From assembly GCF_019711415.1 (NCBI RefSeq), contig NZ_JAIGNJ010000001.1:303001-367000 (forward strand): a DNA stretch of 64,000 bases, written 5' to 3'. The first letter of the stretch is position 1, and the number at the start of each line of letters is the position of its first letter. The notes below the pieces were generated by a model. That model did not search any database, was not told where the DNA came from, and worked only from the letters and a program-made list of their open reading frames with translations. The stretch is from Qipengyuania vesicularis (GTDB lineage Bacteria > Pseudomonadota > Alphaproteobacteria > Sphingomonadales > Sphingomonadaceae). The translations under genes and the position numbers were made by a program. Positions 24,068-32,306 of this stretch are shown in pieces.

Positions 24068-26823
24068 ATGTCGCTGTCTGCCGCTTCCTCGTGCGTTGCG
24101 CCAGCCCCGGTTTCGCCTGCGCCAATCCCCCGCTCGACCCGTCTCAGCGCTTCGTCGAGCGTTACGCGGTGGACGGGCGTGCCTTCGGGGAAGGCGGAGA
24201 GCAGGCGGCTGGGGAAGGCGGGCGAGAGGACGACGAAATGGCCTGCGTCGTCCTTGCTGCGGATCAGGCGGCCGAATGCCTGTGCCAGCCGCGCGCGGAT
24301 GATGCGGTCGTCATAGCGTTGGGCACCGCCCGGTTCTTCGGCAGCAGCGGCGCGGCGGGCGCGGTGGAGGATGGTCGGGCGCGGCCAGGGCACGCTTTCC
24401 ATGACGACACAACGCAACGAGCGACCCGGCACGTCCACCCCGTCGCGCAGCGCGTCGGTGCCGAGCAAGCTGGCGCGCGCATCGTCGCGGAAGATATCGG
24501 TTAGCGTGCCGGTGTCGATCGGGTCGACGTGCTGCGCGAAGAGCGGCAGGCCCGCCCGCGCGAGCCGGTCGGCGATCCGGCCATAGACTGCGCGCATGCG
24601 GCGGATGGCAGTGAAAAGGCCGAGCACGCCGCCATCGCTCGCCTCGATCAGCCGCGCATAGGCCCCCGCGAGCGCCGGGATATCGCCGCGCTTGATATCG
24701 GTGACGATCAGCACCTCGGCGCGGCCCGCATAATCGAAGGGGCTGTCGGCCTGCGTGGTCTTCGGCAGCAGTTCGAGATGCGGCGTGCCGCTCTTCGCAA
24801 TGGCGTGGTCCCAGTCGGCTCCGCCCTCGTCGCGGTCGGTCAATGTCGCGCTGGTCAGCATGACGCCATGCGCCGGCTCAAGCACGACCTTGGCAAAGGG
24901 CTTCATCGGGTCGAGCCAATGGCGGTAGAGCCCGACATCGAATTCGCGCGCATCGTTGCGGTCGACCGCAAGCCAGTCGACGAATTCCGGGTCGGCCGGT
25001 CCGCCGAGGCGCGAGAGCAGCGCTTCCCATGCCGCGATCAGGTCGATCCGCCAGGCGAGCGAGTGGCGCGCACCTTCGATCCGCGCGCGGCCCTGTCCGT
25101 CGAGCCAGTCGGGCGCGTCCTCGATGACTGCCTCCAGCCGGCCTGCGAGCTTCAGCAGTGGCGTGCGGATCTGGGCGAGCGCCTGTGCCGCAGTCCCCGC
25201 CGCCTCGACCAGTTCGCCGGGAAGCTGGGAGGTCTCGGTCTCGATGCCGTAGCCCGCTTCCTGCCCGTTCTCGTCGCGCGCATAGGTGACAGCGCGGACC
25301 TGCGCGAGCAGCGCTTCGAGCGGTCCCGATGGCGCGCCCTCCGCCAGCCGTCCCAGCCAGCCATCGGAGGGAAGGGCATCGGCCGCTTCGATGGCCGCCT
25401 CGACCGCATCGCCGCCAGCCTCGTCATAGCTCGCCACATCCGCCAACCGCGCTGCCAGCCCGCGCCGCCTTCCGCGCGAATTGCGCTCAGGCCCGATGAT
25501 CCAGCGGCGGAGTTCGATCGCTTCCTGCCCGGTCAGCGCCGCGGAAAACGTGCTGTCGGCCGCGTCGAAGACATGGTGGCCCTCGTCGAACACGATGCGG
25601 GTCGGGCGGCTGGCGAGATCGCGCCCGCGCGCGGCGTTGACCATCACCAGTGCATGGTTGGCGATGACGAGGTCGGCCTGCGCGGCATTGCGCGCGCTGC
25701 GCTCGATGAAACACTTCCGGTAATGCGGACAGCCTGCATAGACGCACTCGCCGCGCTGGTCGGTCAGCGCTGCGATCCCCCGCTTGCGAAAGAGCGTGCC
25801 GAGCCAGCCGGGCAGATCGCCGCCGATCATGTCCCCATCCTGCGTATAGGCAGCCCAACGCGCGACGAGATGCGCGAGGATCGCCGGACGACCCGCGAAC
25901 CCGCCTTGCAGCGCATCTTCGAGGTTGAGCAGGCAGAGATAGTTCTCGCGCCCCTTGCGCACCACCACGGGCGGCGACCCGTCGGGCCGCTTCTCGGGCC
26001 ATGCGCGCCTGCTTTCGCCGCGCAGCTGGCGCTGGAGGTTCTTGGTATAGGTGGAAACCCAGACCGTGCCGCCCGATTGTTCGGCCCAGAGCGAGGCAGG
26101 CGCGAGATAGCCCAGCGTCTTGCCGATCCCCGTGCCCGCCTGCGCAAGCAACACATGCGGCCGTTTCTGCCGGTCGCGCGGGCCGAAGACATGGCCAGCG
26201 CCGCGCGCGAACATCCGCTGCCCCTCGCGCCGCTCCGCCCCTTCGCCGGTCAGGCTTTCGAGATGGGCCTCGATCTCGGGCTCGTCGATCAGTACCTGCG
26301 CAGGTTGCGGGCGCTCGGGCGTATCTTCCCATTCCGGCAGGCGAGTGAATAGCCATTTCTCGGCCTTCTCGGGCTTCCTTACATGGGGGCTGAGGACATT
26401 GGCCCAGGGCCACCGCAGCCGCGCGAGCGATTGCAGACTCGACCACGCGCCCTCGCGCTCCGCCCAGTCCTCGCTCTCGCAAGTCGCCACCAGAGCACCC
26501 GCCGCCTTTTGCAACAGGAGAGGAACCTCCGCATCGTCCTCCGGCTCGGCCAGATCGAGCGCATCGGCAAGCCCCTTGGGCGTTGGCACGCAGAACTTGG
26601 CGGGATGGACAAAGGCGAACAGTTCCAGCAGGTCGAGCCCCGACAAGTCCGGATAGCCCAGCCTGCTCGCCACAAGCGGCGCGTTCATCATCAGCAGCGG
26701 CGTATCCGCCGCCGCCATCACCGCCTCGCCCTTCGAACACCCCCGCGTCGACCCATTGGCATCGCGCAGCCATGTGCCAGCGTGGCTTGCGTGCAGGGAG
26801 GGAAGAGGGAGAGGCTGGCTCAC
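24064..26823 (-). CDS. DinG/Rad3-type ATP-dependent DNA helicase
   Basis: This 919-residue superfamily 2 iron-sulfur helicase has Walker A G-T-G-I-G-K-T near residue 230, a DEGHH box in VFDEGHHVFD, and an intervening Cys region (ECVYAGCPHYRKC) fitting the [4Fe-4S] cluster of XPD/DinG proteins. C-terminal motif VI appears as AQAFGRLIR. The N-terminal 200 residues are extra compared with E. coli DinG and look family-specific to alphaproteobacteria. The start could be any of several Met codons; MSQPLP is the longest. A likely role is resolving unusual DNA structures during repair. Confidence 0.88.
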   Translation of the reverse strand: MSQPLPLPSLHASHAGTWLRDANGSTRGCSKGEAVMAAADTPLLMMNAPLVASRLGYPDLSGLDLLELFAFVHPAKFCVPTPKGLADALDLAEPEDDAEVPLLLQKAAGALVATCESEDWAEREGAWSSLQSLARLRWPWANVLSPHVRKPEKAEKWLFTRLPEWEDTPERPQPAQVLIDEPEIEAHLESLTGEGAERREGQRMFARGAGHVFGPRDRQKRPHVLLAQAGTGIGKTLGYLAPASLWAEQSGGTVWVSTYTKNLQRQLRGESRRAWPEKRPDGSPPVVVRKGRENYLCLLNLEDALQGGFAGRPAILAHLVARWAAYTQDGDMIGGDLPGWLGTLFRKRGIAALTDQRGECVYAGCPHYRKCFIERSARNAAQADLVIANHALVMVNAARGRDLASRPTRIVFDEGHHVFDAADSTFSAALTGQEAIELRRWIIGPERNSRGRRRGLAARLADVASYDEAGGDAVEAAIEAADALPSDGWLGRLAEGAPSGPLEALLAQVRAVTYARDENGQEAGYGIETETSQLPGELVEAAGTAAQALAQIRTPLLKLAGRLEAVIEDAPDWLDGQGRARIEGARHSLAWRIDLIAAWEALLSRLGGPADPEFVDWLAVDRNDAREFDVGLYRHWLDPMKPFAKVVLEPAHGVMLTSATLTDRDEGGADWDHAIAKSGTPHLELLPKTTQADSPFDYAGRAEVLIVTDIKRGDIPALAGAYARLIEASDGGVLGLFTAIRRMRAVYGRIADRLARAGLPLFAQHVDPIDTGTLTDIFRDDARASLLGTDALRDGVDVPGRSLRCVVMESVPWPRPTILHRARRAAAAEEPGGAQRYDDRIIRARLAQAFGRLIRSKDDAGHFVVLSPAFPSRLLSAFPEGTPVHRVTLDEALRRVERGIGAGETGAGATHEEAADSDI

Positions 26824-26934
26824 CCCGCAGCGTTAGAACACAAACGGAACGCGGGGCAAGCGACGAGGGTCGGTTTTCCTCGCGGCTATTTCGGCTTTCG
26901 AGAACAAGTTCGTCAGCCTAATTTGTCCGACTTT

Positions 26935-26964
26935 GGGTGGAAAGCTGCCACTTGCGATACTAGG
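26935..26964 (+). promoter_or_regulatory. shared leader element copy 1
   Basis: GGGTGGAAAGC (26935-26945), 13 bp, then ACTAGG (26959-26964), ending 8 bp before the ATG at 26973. Read as a promoter it is GGGTGG-N17-TACTAG, which would start transcription at or next to the ATG. An identical arrangement precedes the next small gene. Confidence 0.5.
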
Positions 26965-26972
26965 CTAGGATT

Positions 26973-27257
26973 ATGTCGCTCGGTTCGTTCGCTCATAAAA
27001 TGGCTCGCTTCAACCGAGGCTATGGTCGAATTTTCATACCGATTTGGCTCGCATTCGTTGGGTTCTTCACGATTGCTGCTGTCGCTGACTCAATCTTGGA
27101 GTTTGGATGGGGTTACGACTGGAGCGATGTAAAAATCGGCCTGATAATGTTCGGCTGTGGGATCGCTTTTTGGTTCGTCTGGCAAGGCGGGCTCAGACTG
27201 AGCGAGTGGTTCAACGAGACCATGTTTGGACCTGACCCGACAAAGAACGACGATTGA
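26973..27257 (+). CDS. orphan small membrane protein A
   Basis: This 94-residue protein has two clear membrane segments (about residues 20-42 and 54-72) and a charged tail ending PDPTKNDD. I recognise no family. Its third codon positions are less GC-rich than the neighbours, and the surrounding stretch is AT-richer. No ribosome site is visible; instead a promoter-like element ends 8 bp before the ATG, suggesting leaderless translation. It sits in an island of about 1.1 kb between the helicase and lysS with a second, similar small gene. Confidence 0.55.
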   Translation: MSLGSFAHKMARFNRGYGRIFIPIWLAFVGFFTIAAVADSILEFGWGYDWSDVKIGLIMFGCGIAFWFVWQGGLRLSEWFNETMFGPDPTKNDD

Positions 27258-27328
27258 GTTCGAGGTAAGGTCGCTAGCCGCCCTTCTGTTTCTGGCACAT
27301 CGCTAGCTCGGTGAAAGCGACTTCAGAG

Positions 27329-27358
27329 GGGTGGAAAGCGGACGCCGCCAAAACTAGG
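27329..27358 (+). promoter_or_regulatory. shared leader element copy 2
   Basis: GGGTGGAAAGC (27329-27339), 13 bp, then ACTAGG (27353-27358), followed 8 bp later by the ATG at 27367. The distance from the first G to the ATG is 38 bp, exactly as in copy 1, although the 13-bp spacer is different in sequence. Confidence 0.5.
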
Positions 27359-27366
27359 TTTGCTGC

Positions 27367-27645
27367 ATGATTCCGCCCCATCGTAACGAAGAAGCGCTGA
27401 GGAGCTGGCGCTGGATAGCCCAAGTCTACGTTTGGCTGAGCGTAGCGATATGTATCCTTGCGGCGTTTTCGCTAGGACTCTTCTCGCAAGCCGAGAATGC
27501 GAAACTAGTGGGAGCGGGTCTCTTGGTTTTTGCCGGTATTGGAGCCGCCTTCGCCCGAGCACTTCCTAATATCCAGAACGCCCGCTGGTGGCATTGGGCG
27601 TTGGGAGCTCTGCTGATTTCTCCTGCTGTGCTCTTGGTTTTTTAG
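27367..27645 (+). CDS. orphan small membrane protein B
   Basis: This 92-residue protein has three hydrophobic segments (about residues 16-38, 46-64 and 74-92), and the last reaches the C-terminus (ISPAVLLVF). No family is recognised, and it is not obviously similar in sequence to small membrane protein A. As with protein A, there is no Shine-Dalgarno sequence, and the matching leader element lies 38 bp upstream. Base composition is again lower in GC. It could be recently acquired or species-specific. Confidence 0.5.
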   Translation: MIPPHRNEEALRSWRWIAQVYVWLSVAICILAAFSLGLFSQAENAKLVGAGLLVFAGIGAAFARALPNIQNARWWHWALGALLISPAVLLVF

Positions 27646-27963
27646 TCCGCAATCGGGTCGTTAGCTGAACAGCTGCTTTCGGGTGCCGTCCCATCCCAAC
27701 CTCCTGACACGCCCCTGTCCTACTTCGGCTGCGCACAGTATCTGCTGCCGTATGGCAATCCCCGCTTCCCTGTTCATGCCCGCTCTCCATCGGAGGAAAG
27801 GTGACACATTTCGCACCAAGGGTGACACTATTGCCGCTACAGCGACAGGTGACGGCTTTTCCGCCGAGACCGTGTTCCATGTGTTCCATCCTGTCGGGCT
27901 TGCCTGCGCGCGCTCCAACACTTCGCACTTGCAACACGCCCGGCAAGCGGCAAGAGGGTTCGC
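27646..27963. other. 318-bp gap before lysS with short repeats
   Basis: No convincing gene lies in this stretch. It holds two copies of GGTGACAC (27800-27807 and 27821-27828), a related GGTGACGG (27848), and a tandem 9-bp repeat GTGTTCCAT (27872-27880 and 27881-27889). These precede lysS by about 75-165 bp and may belong to its leader. Short frames through this region lack a ribosome site and protein-like composition. Confidence 0.5.
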
Positions 27964-29604
27964 ATGAGCATGACCGACCTGATCGAAGCCGCACGAGTGT
28001 CCAAGGCCTGGCCCTTCCAGGAGGCGCAGCGGCTGCTCAAGCGCTACCCCGATGGGGTGAAGACCGCCAAAGACGGAAGCACCTCGCCGGTCCTGTTCGA
28101 AACGGGCTACGGCCCCAGCGGCCTGCCGCATATCGGCACCTTCCAGGAAGTACTGCGCACCACGCTCGTGCGCCGCGCGTTCGAGGCGATGATCGGGGCG
28201 AAGCCGGAGGACGGCAAGACGCGCCTCGTCGCCTTCTCCGACGACATGGATGGTCTGCGCAAGGTGCCCGACAACGTGCCCAACCAGGCGCTGCTCGAGG
28301 CGAATTTACACCTCCCGCTCAGCCGTGTGCCCGACCCGTTCGAGAAGGGCCACGAGAGCTTCGCCGCGCACAACAACGCCATGCTGCGCGCCTTCCTCGA
28401 CCGCTTCGGTTTCCAGTACGAGTTCATCGCGGCAAGCGACATGTACAATTCGGGCCGTTTCGACGACGCGCTGCGCCAGGTCCTGCGCAAGAACCAGGCG
28501 ATCCTCGACATCATGCTGCCCACGCTGCGCGAGGAGCGGCGCAAGACCTACTCGCCGGTCCTGCCGGTCAGCCCGCAGACGGGCCGCGTCCTGCAGGTGC
28601 CGGTAGAGGTGGTGGATGCCGAAGCCGGCACGATCCGCTTCACCGACGAGGACGGCACGGTGATCGAGCAGTCGGCGCTGGGCGGAATGTCCAAGCTGCA
28701 GTGGAAGGTCGACTGGGCGATGCGCTGGTATGCGCTGGGCGTCGATTACGAGATGTATGGCAAGGATCTGACCGACAGCGGCGTGCAGTCGGGCCGGATC
28801 GTCAAGGCACTCGGCGGACGCAAGCCTGAAGGCCTGATCTACGAGATGTTCCTCGACGAGAAGGGCGAGAAGATTTCCAAGTCGAAGGGCAATGGCCTCT
28901 CGATCGAGGAATGGCTGCAATATGGCAGCGAAGAGAGCCTCGGCTTCTACATCTTCCCCAATCCCAAGAGCGCCAAGCAGCTTCACGTGGGTGTGATCCC
29001 GCGCGCGGTCGACGATTACTGGCAGTTCCGCGAGCGGCTGGCTGAGCAGGAGCTCGACAAGCAGCTTGGCAACCCAGTGTGGCATCTTGCGCGCGCCAAT
29101 GGCGGTTTTGAGGGCAGCGAGGCTCCGGGTGCGGGCGACAGCCTGCCGGTGACTTATGGTCTGCTGCTGAACCTCGCCAGCGTGCTGGGAGCTGAAGCGA
29201 GCGAGGAGAGCCTGCGCGATTACCTCGCCAGCTATATCGGCGCGGACAGGATCGGGCCGGAGCTGGACGTTCTGATCGGTACGGCGGTTGCCTACACGCG
29301 CGACTATATCGTGCCGACTCTGTCCAAGCGTGCGCCTGCGGCGAACGAGGCCGAGGCATTGAAAGCTCTCGATGCCTATCTCGCCACTGCCGATGCGGAG
29401 ACCACCGCCGAGGACTTGCAGACCGAAGTCTACGAGATCGGCAAGCGCGAGGAGTATGGTTTCGAATCACTGCGAGACTGGTTCAAGGCGCTCTACCAGA
29501 CGCTGCTTGGGAGCGATCAGGGCCCCCGAATGGGCAGCTTTATTGCGCTTTACGGAATTGAAAATAGCCGCAAGCTGATCGCCGAAGCTTTAGCGCGTGC
29601 GTGA
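27964..29604 (+). CDS. lysS: lysyl-tRNA synthetase, class I
   Basis: This 546-residue enzyme charges tRNA-Lys. It is the class I (archaeal-type, LysK-like) form with a Rossmann catalytic domain, not the class II enzyme of E. coli. The HIGH-type motif is G-P-S-G-L-P-H-I-G at residues 50-58, and the KMSKS-type motif is K-I-S-K-S-K-G-N. Class I LysRS is normal for alphaproteobacteria. The start is ATG AGC ATG; either Met is possible. Confidence 0.95.
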   Translation: MSMTDLIEAARVSKAWPFQEAQRLLKRYPDGVKTAKDGSTSPVLFETGYGPSGLPHIGTFQEVLRTTLVRRAFEAMIGAKPEDGKTRLVAFSDDMDGLRKVPDNVPNQALLEANLHLPLSRVPDPFEKGHESFAAHNNAMLRAFLDRFGFQYEFIAASDMYNSGRFDDALRQVLRKNQAILDIMLPTLREERRKTYSPVLPVSPQTGRVLQVPVEVVDAEAGTIRFTDEDGTVIEQSALGGMSKLQWKVDWAMRWYALGVDYEMYGKDLTDSGVQSGRIVKALGGRKPEGLIYEMFLDEKGEKISKSKGNGLSIEEWLQYGSEESLGFYIFPNPKSAKQLHVGVIPRAVDDYWQFRERLAEQELDKQLGNPVWHLARANGGFEGSEAPGAGDSLPVTYGLLLNLASVLGAEASEESLRDYLASYIGADRIGPELDVLIGTAVAYTRDYIVPTLSKRAPAANEAEALKALDAYLATADAETTAEDLQTEVYEIGKREEYGFESLRDWFKALYQTLLGSDQGPRMGSFIALYGIENSRKLIAEALARA

Positions 29605-29638
29605 TCGTTAACAAAGTTTACAATCCAATCAGCCTCTT

Positions 29639-29655
29639 GGCCGAATAATGGCCGA
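29639..29655. repeat. short direct repeat before LOV kinase
   Basis: GGCCGA occurs twice, at 29639-29644 and 29650-29655, 11 bp apart, so both copies face the same side of the helix. They lie about 100 bp before the LOV kinase start. This could be a regulator site, but the motif is short. Confidence 0.3.
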
Positions 29656-29751
29656 AAAACGGCAGAATACCGCGCTTTTCTTCTTGCAATCCAAAGATCT
29701 GGAGGCACTCTCGCAACTGGATCGTTAGGGTAGCAAAAGGGAGTCGTTGGC

Positions 29752-30873
29752 ATGGGTCGCGCCAATGGTGGTGGCGGTGGATCGCGTCCGCCGTCCGGGG
29801 ATAGCCGGACATTCATGAAATTCGCCGCACGCAATGCGCGGCAAGCCGGGAGGCTGGCAGATCTGAAGATCGGCTCGGCAGAGCTCTTCCTGCAGACGAC
29901 CGAGCAGACGCGTATGGCGCTGTGCATTTCGGACCCGAACCAGCCCGACTGCCCGATCGTCTATTGCAACCAGGCCTTCGTCAACCTCACCGGCTATCCT
30001 CGGGACGAGATCATTGGCCGCAACTGCCGTTTTCTTCAGGGTCGGGGCACACGGCCTGATGCGGTGGCGAAGCTGCGCAGGGCCATTGAAACCGAAGAAT
30101 ATACGGTCGTGGACATCCTCAATTACCGCAGGGATGGAAGCGCCTTCTGGAACGCGGTGCACGTCGGGCCGATCTATCATGAAGACGGCACTTTGGCGTA
30201 TTGTTTCGGTTCGCAATGGGACATCACCGAACTGCTTGCCGCTCGGGAAACCATCGTCGAGAACGAACGCGTGGCGGCGGAACTGCGTCACCGGACGGAC
30301 AATCTTTTCGCCGTGCTGACGGCCATCGTCCGCCTGTCGGCCAAGGGCTCGACGGATGTCGACCAGATGTCACAGAAGATCGAACGGCGCATCGAGGCGC
30401 TGGCCGGCGCGCACAGGGCCAGCCTTTCGGGCGAGGGGATCGAGAAGGACCGGACCAACCTGCGCAATCTGGTCGAGGCGGTTCTGCAACCTTATCGCAA
30501 CGCGCATCTCGATCGGATCGAGATCGAGGGCGGCATCATCGACCTTTCGCGCAGGAATGTGACCCCGGTGGGCCTGACGCTTCACGAGCTGGCAACGAAT
30601 GCGCTCAAATACGGGGCATTGTCGACCGAAGATGGGAAGGTCCATGTCGATTGGGTCGTCGAGGACGAACGTGTCGAGATCCATTGGGTCGAGCGACTGG
30701 GCGCGGGTGCGCGGCCGCTCGAGGCGAGGTCAGAACCGCAGGGATCGGGATCGGGCACGAGGCTGATCGACGGCATGATCCGCGGCATTCGCGGGTCCAT
30801 CTCGACCGACTACAGGCCCGATGGCTTCCGGGCCACGATCCGCGTGCCACTGAGCAGCAAGGTGATGCGCTAA
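29752..30873 (+). CDS. LOV-domain HWE-family histidine kinase (blue-light sensor)
   Basis: This 373-residue soluble kinase has an N-terminal LOV (PAS) domain at about residues 50-160 with the flavin-adduct motif G-R-N-C-R-F-L-Q; the photoactive Cys is C92. Phosphoacceptor H180 lies in ELRHRTDNLF, and the HWE-type ATPase domain carries LHELATNALKYGAL and the diagnostic EIHWVERLG. In known members, blue light forms an FMN-Cys adduct that changes autophosphorylation and signals to general-stress or single-domain regulators. No response regulator, PhyR or anti-sigma gene is adjacent, so the partner is elsewhere. Confidence 0.92.
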   Translation: MGRANGGGGGSRPPSGDSRTFMKFAARNARQAGRLADLKIGSAELFLQTTEQTRMALCISDPNQPDCPIVYCNQAFVNLTGYPRDEIIGRNCRFLQGRGTRPDAVAKLRRAIETEEYTVVDILNYRRDGSAFWNAVHVGPIYHEDGTLAYCFGSQWDITELLAARETIVENERVAAELRHRTDNLFAVLTAIVRLSAKGSTDVDQMSQKIERRIEALAGAHRASLSGEGIEKDRTNLRNLVEAVLQPYRNAHLDRIEIEGGIIDLSRRNVTPVGLTLHELATNALKYGALSTEDGKVHVDWVVEDERVEIHWVERLGAGARPLEARSEPQGSGSGTRLIDGMIRGIRGSISTDYRPDGFRATIRVPLSSKVMR

Positions 30874-30877
30874 CCGG

Positions 30878-31546
30878 TCAGCTGTGCTTGCGCGTGCGAT
30901 ACCATTTGGTGAGCACGTATTTGGAGCCCTCGATGACCGGGGTTCCAGCATGCATCGTGTCTTCGTTCGGCGTGCCGTCAGGCATGGCGTTGTTCCAGAT
31001 CAGCAGCACGCCGGGCTTGGGTTCGATCGAGGCACCGACATGGGTGAAGTGCGTGTGCCCGCCCTCGGGGACTTTGTTGAGAAATGCCATGGCGGTCCAG
31101 CACCGCTGACCGCCCCGCTTGCGCTCGAGCTTCCAGTATTCCTGGTCGGTATAGAACCAGTCGTTATGCGGCTTGAATTCCTGGCCTGGCAGGTAGCGCT
31201 GGCCCTGGATCGGTTCGCCGGTGATGGGACTGAGGCCAAGCAGGTCGTCGATCCGCCGCGACACGCCTTTCACGAAGGGATCGTGCGGGTTGAAGTTGCC
31301 CGAATAGGAGGTGCGGAACTTCGCAACGTAAGCCGTCTCGTGCAACTCGCTCGGCCGGGCAACGACATCGATCATGGTGATGAAACGACGGCATTCCTCG
31401 GGGGTGAGGAAGTTGGGCACGGCAAAAATCTCGGCCTTGTCGGTCGGGACCTTGTAGATGTCTGGATCGGCCTCGAGCCGCTTGCGCACCTGGGCTCCGA
31501 GGCGCTTGAGGGCATCCTGATCGGGAATCGCGGCGGTCTTCGTCAT
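30878..31546 (-). CDS. prolyl 4-hydroxylase-like 2OG-Fe(II) dioxygenase
   Basis: This 222-residue non-heme iron dioxygenase has the facial triad H-x-D in FKPHNDWF and the distal His in DTMHAGTPV, followed by the 2-oxoglutarate-binding region GSKYVLTKWYR. The region GGHTHFTHVG and the final KWYR are typical of the P4Hc subfamily. It couples oxidation of 2-oxoglutarate to hydroxylation of a protein or small molecule; the target is not known. It converges on the LOV kinase with a 4-bp gap. The ATG at 31546 was chosen because longer in-frame starts add only low-quality sequence. Confidence 0.88.
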   Translation of the reverse strand: MTKTAAIPDQDALKRLGAQVRKRLEADPDIYKVPTDKAEIFAVPNFLTPEECRRFITMIDVVARPSELHETAYVAKFRTSYSGNFNPHDPFVKGVSRRIDDLLGLSPITGEPIQGQRYLPGQEFKPHNDWFYTDQEYWKLERKRGGQRCWTAMAFLNKVPEGGHTHFTHVGASIEPKPGVLLIWNNAMPDGTPNEDTMHAGTPVIEGSKYVLTKWYRTRKHS

Positions 31547-31650
31547 GCGTGAATTTTTAGCAAGCCGGCAGCGCGCCGCAAGCCAACATCTTGTGCGCAA
31601 AGCCAATCACGCTAGTCTGCCGGAGAAAAGAGGGACGGGAGCCTGCAACC

Positions 31651-32211
31651 ATGACCGATACTGCCAATGCACGCCGCTATTCGATCGGTGCGATGATCTT
31701 TCACTGGGTGATCGCTATCGCGGTCATCGTGAACTGGCGGATCGCCGAAGCCGGCGAGCATGCCGCGGCGGTGGAAGACAAGATTGCCATCTTCGCCAAC
31801 CACAAGGCACTGGGCTTTCTCATCCTGTTGTTGACGCTTGGTCGCCTTGCCTGGCGCTGGACCCACCCGGTGCCCGCGCTGCCATCCGACCTTGTCAAGT
31901 GGGAGGCGACTTTGGCGCGAACCGTGCATATCATCTTCTACGTCCTGCTGATCGGGCTGCCGCTTGGCGGCTGGTTCGCAAATTCGCTTGCCGGGCGCGA
32001 GATCGATATGTTCGGTTTCTTCACAATCCCTCCGCTTCCGGTGGGTGAGAATGCAGAGGCAGCCAAGGCGATCTTCGGCTTCCATGCCACCGGCGGATCG
32101 ATCTTCATTTACCTGATCGCGCTCCACATCCTTGGCGCGCTCAAGCACACTTTCTTCGACAAGAAAGGCGGCATCTTCCGCATGCTGCCCTTCGGCAAGG
32201 TTCCAGGCTGA
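31651..32211 (+). CDS. cytochrome b561
   Basis: This 186-residue, four-helix diheme membrane cytochrome has candidate heme ligands in IFHWVIAI (H18), ANHKALGF (H50), ARTVHIIFY and ALHILGALKH. The pattern matches bacterial CybB-type proteins that can oxidise ubiquinol and pass electrons to superoxide or other acceptors. The ATG at 31651 gives a short cytoplasmic lead. A strong hairpin follows its stop. Confidence 0.9.
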   Translation: MTDTANARRYSIGAMIFHWVIAIAVIVNWRIAEAGEHAAAVEDKIAIFANHKALGFLILLLTLGRLAWRWTHPVPALPSDLVKWEATLARTVHIIFYVLLIGLPLGGWFANSLAGREIDMFGFFTIPPLPVGENAEAAKAIFGFHATGGSIFIYLIALHILGALKHTFFDKKGGIFRMLPFGKVPG

Positions 32212-32221
32212 CGACAACGAA

Positions 32222-32251
32222 AAACCCCCGCCGATCTCTCGGCGGGGGTTT
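32222..32251 (-). terminator. intrinsic terminator, bidirectional
   Basis: A 13-bp perfect stem (AAACCCCCGCCGA/TCGGCGGGGGTTT) with a TCTC loop lies between the convergent cytochrome b561 and RcnB-like genes. On the minus strand it is followed by a run of five T, so it best terminates the RcnB-like gene; it can also serve the plus strand. Confidence 0.85.
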
Positions 32252-32306
32252 CCCGAGCGCTCCTCCGGTCCACTCTCACTCCGGAGAAGCGAAGGAGGCC
32301 TGAGGC

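Noticed and set aside
24529-26352. A 607-codon open frame on the plus strand, antisense to the helicase
   Set aside because: It mirrors the helicase codons, has no ribosome site and no recognisable domain, and is rich in Arg/Gly/Asp as expected for the antisense of GC-rich coding DNA.
26939-26955. A sigma-54 (-24/-12) promoter in the shared leader element
   Set aside because: The GG and GC are 13 bp apart instead of 10, so the spacing does not fit.
27683-27967. A 94-codon plus-strand frame before lysS
   Set aside because: It has no ribosome site, contains the short repeats, and has no protein-like pattern; it reads as leader DNA.
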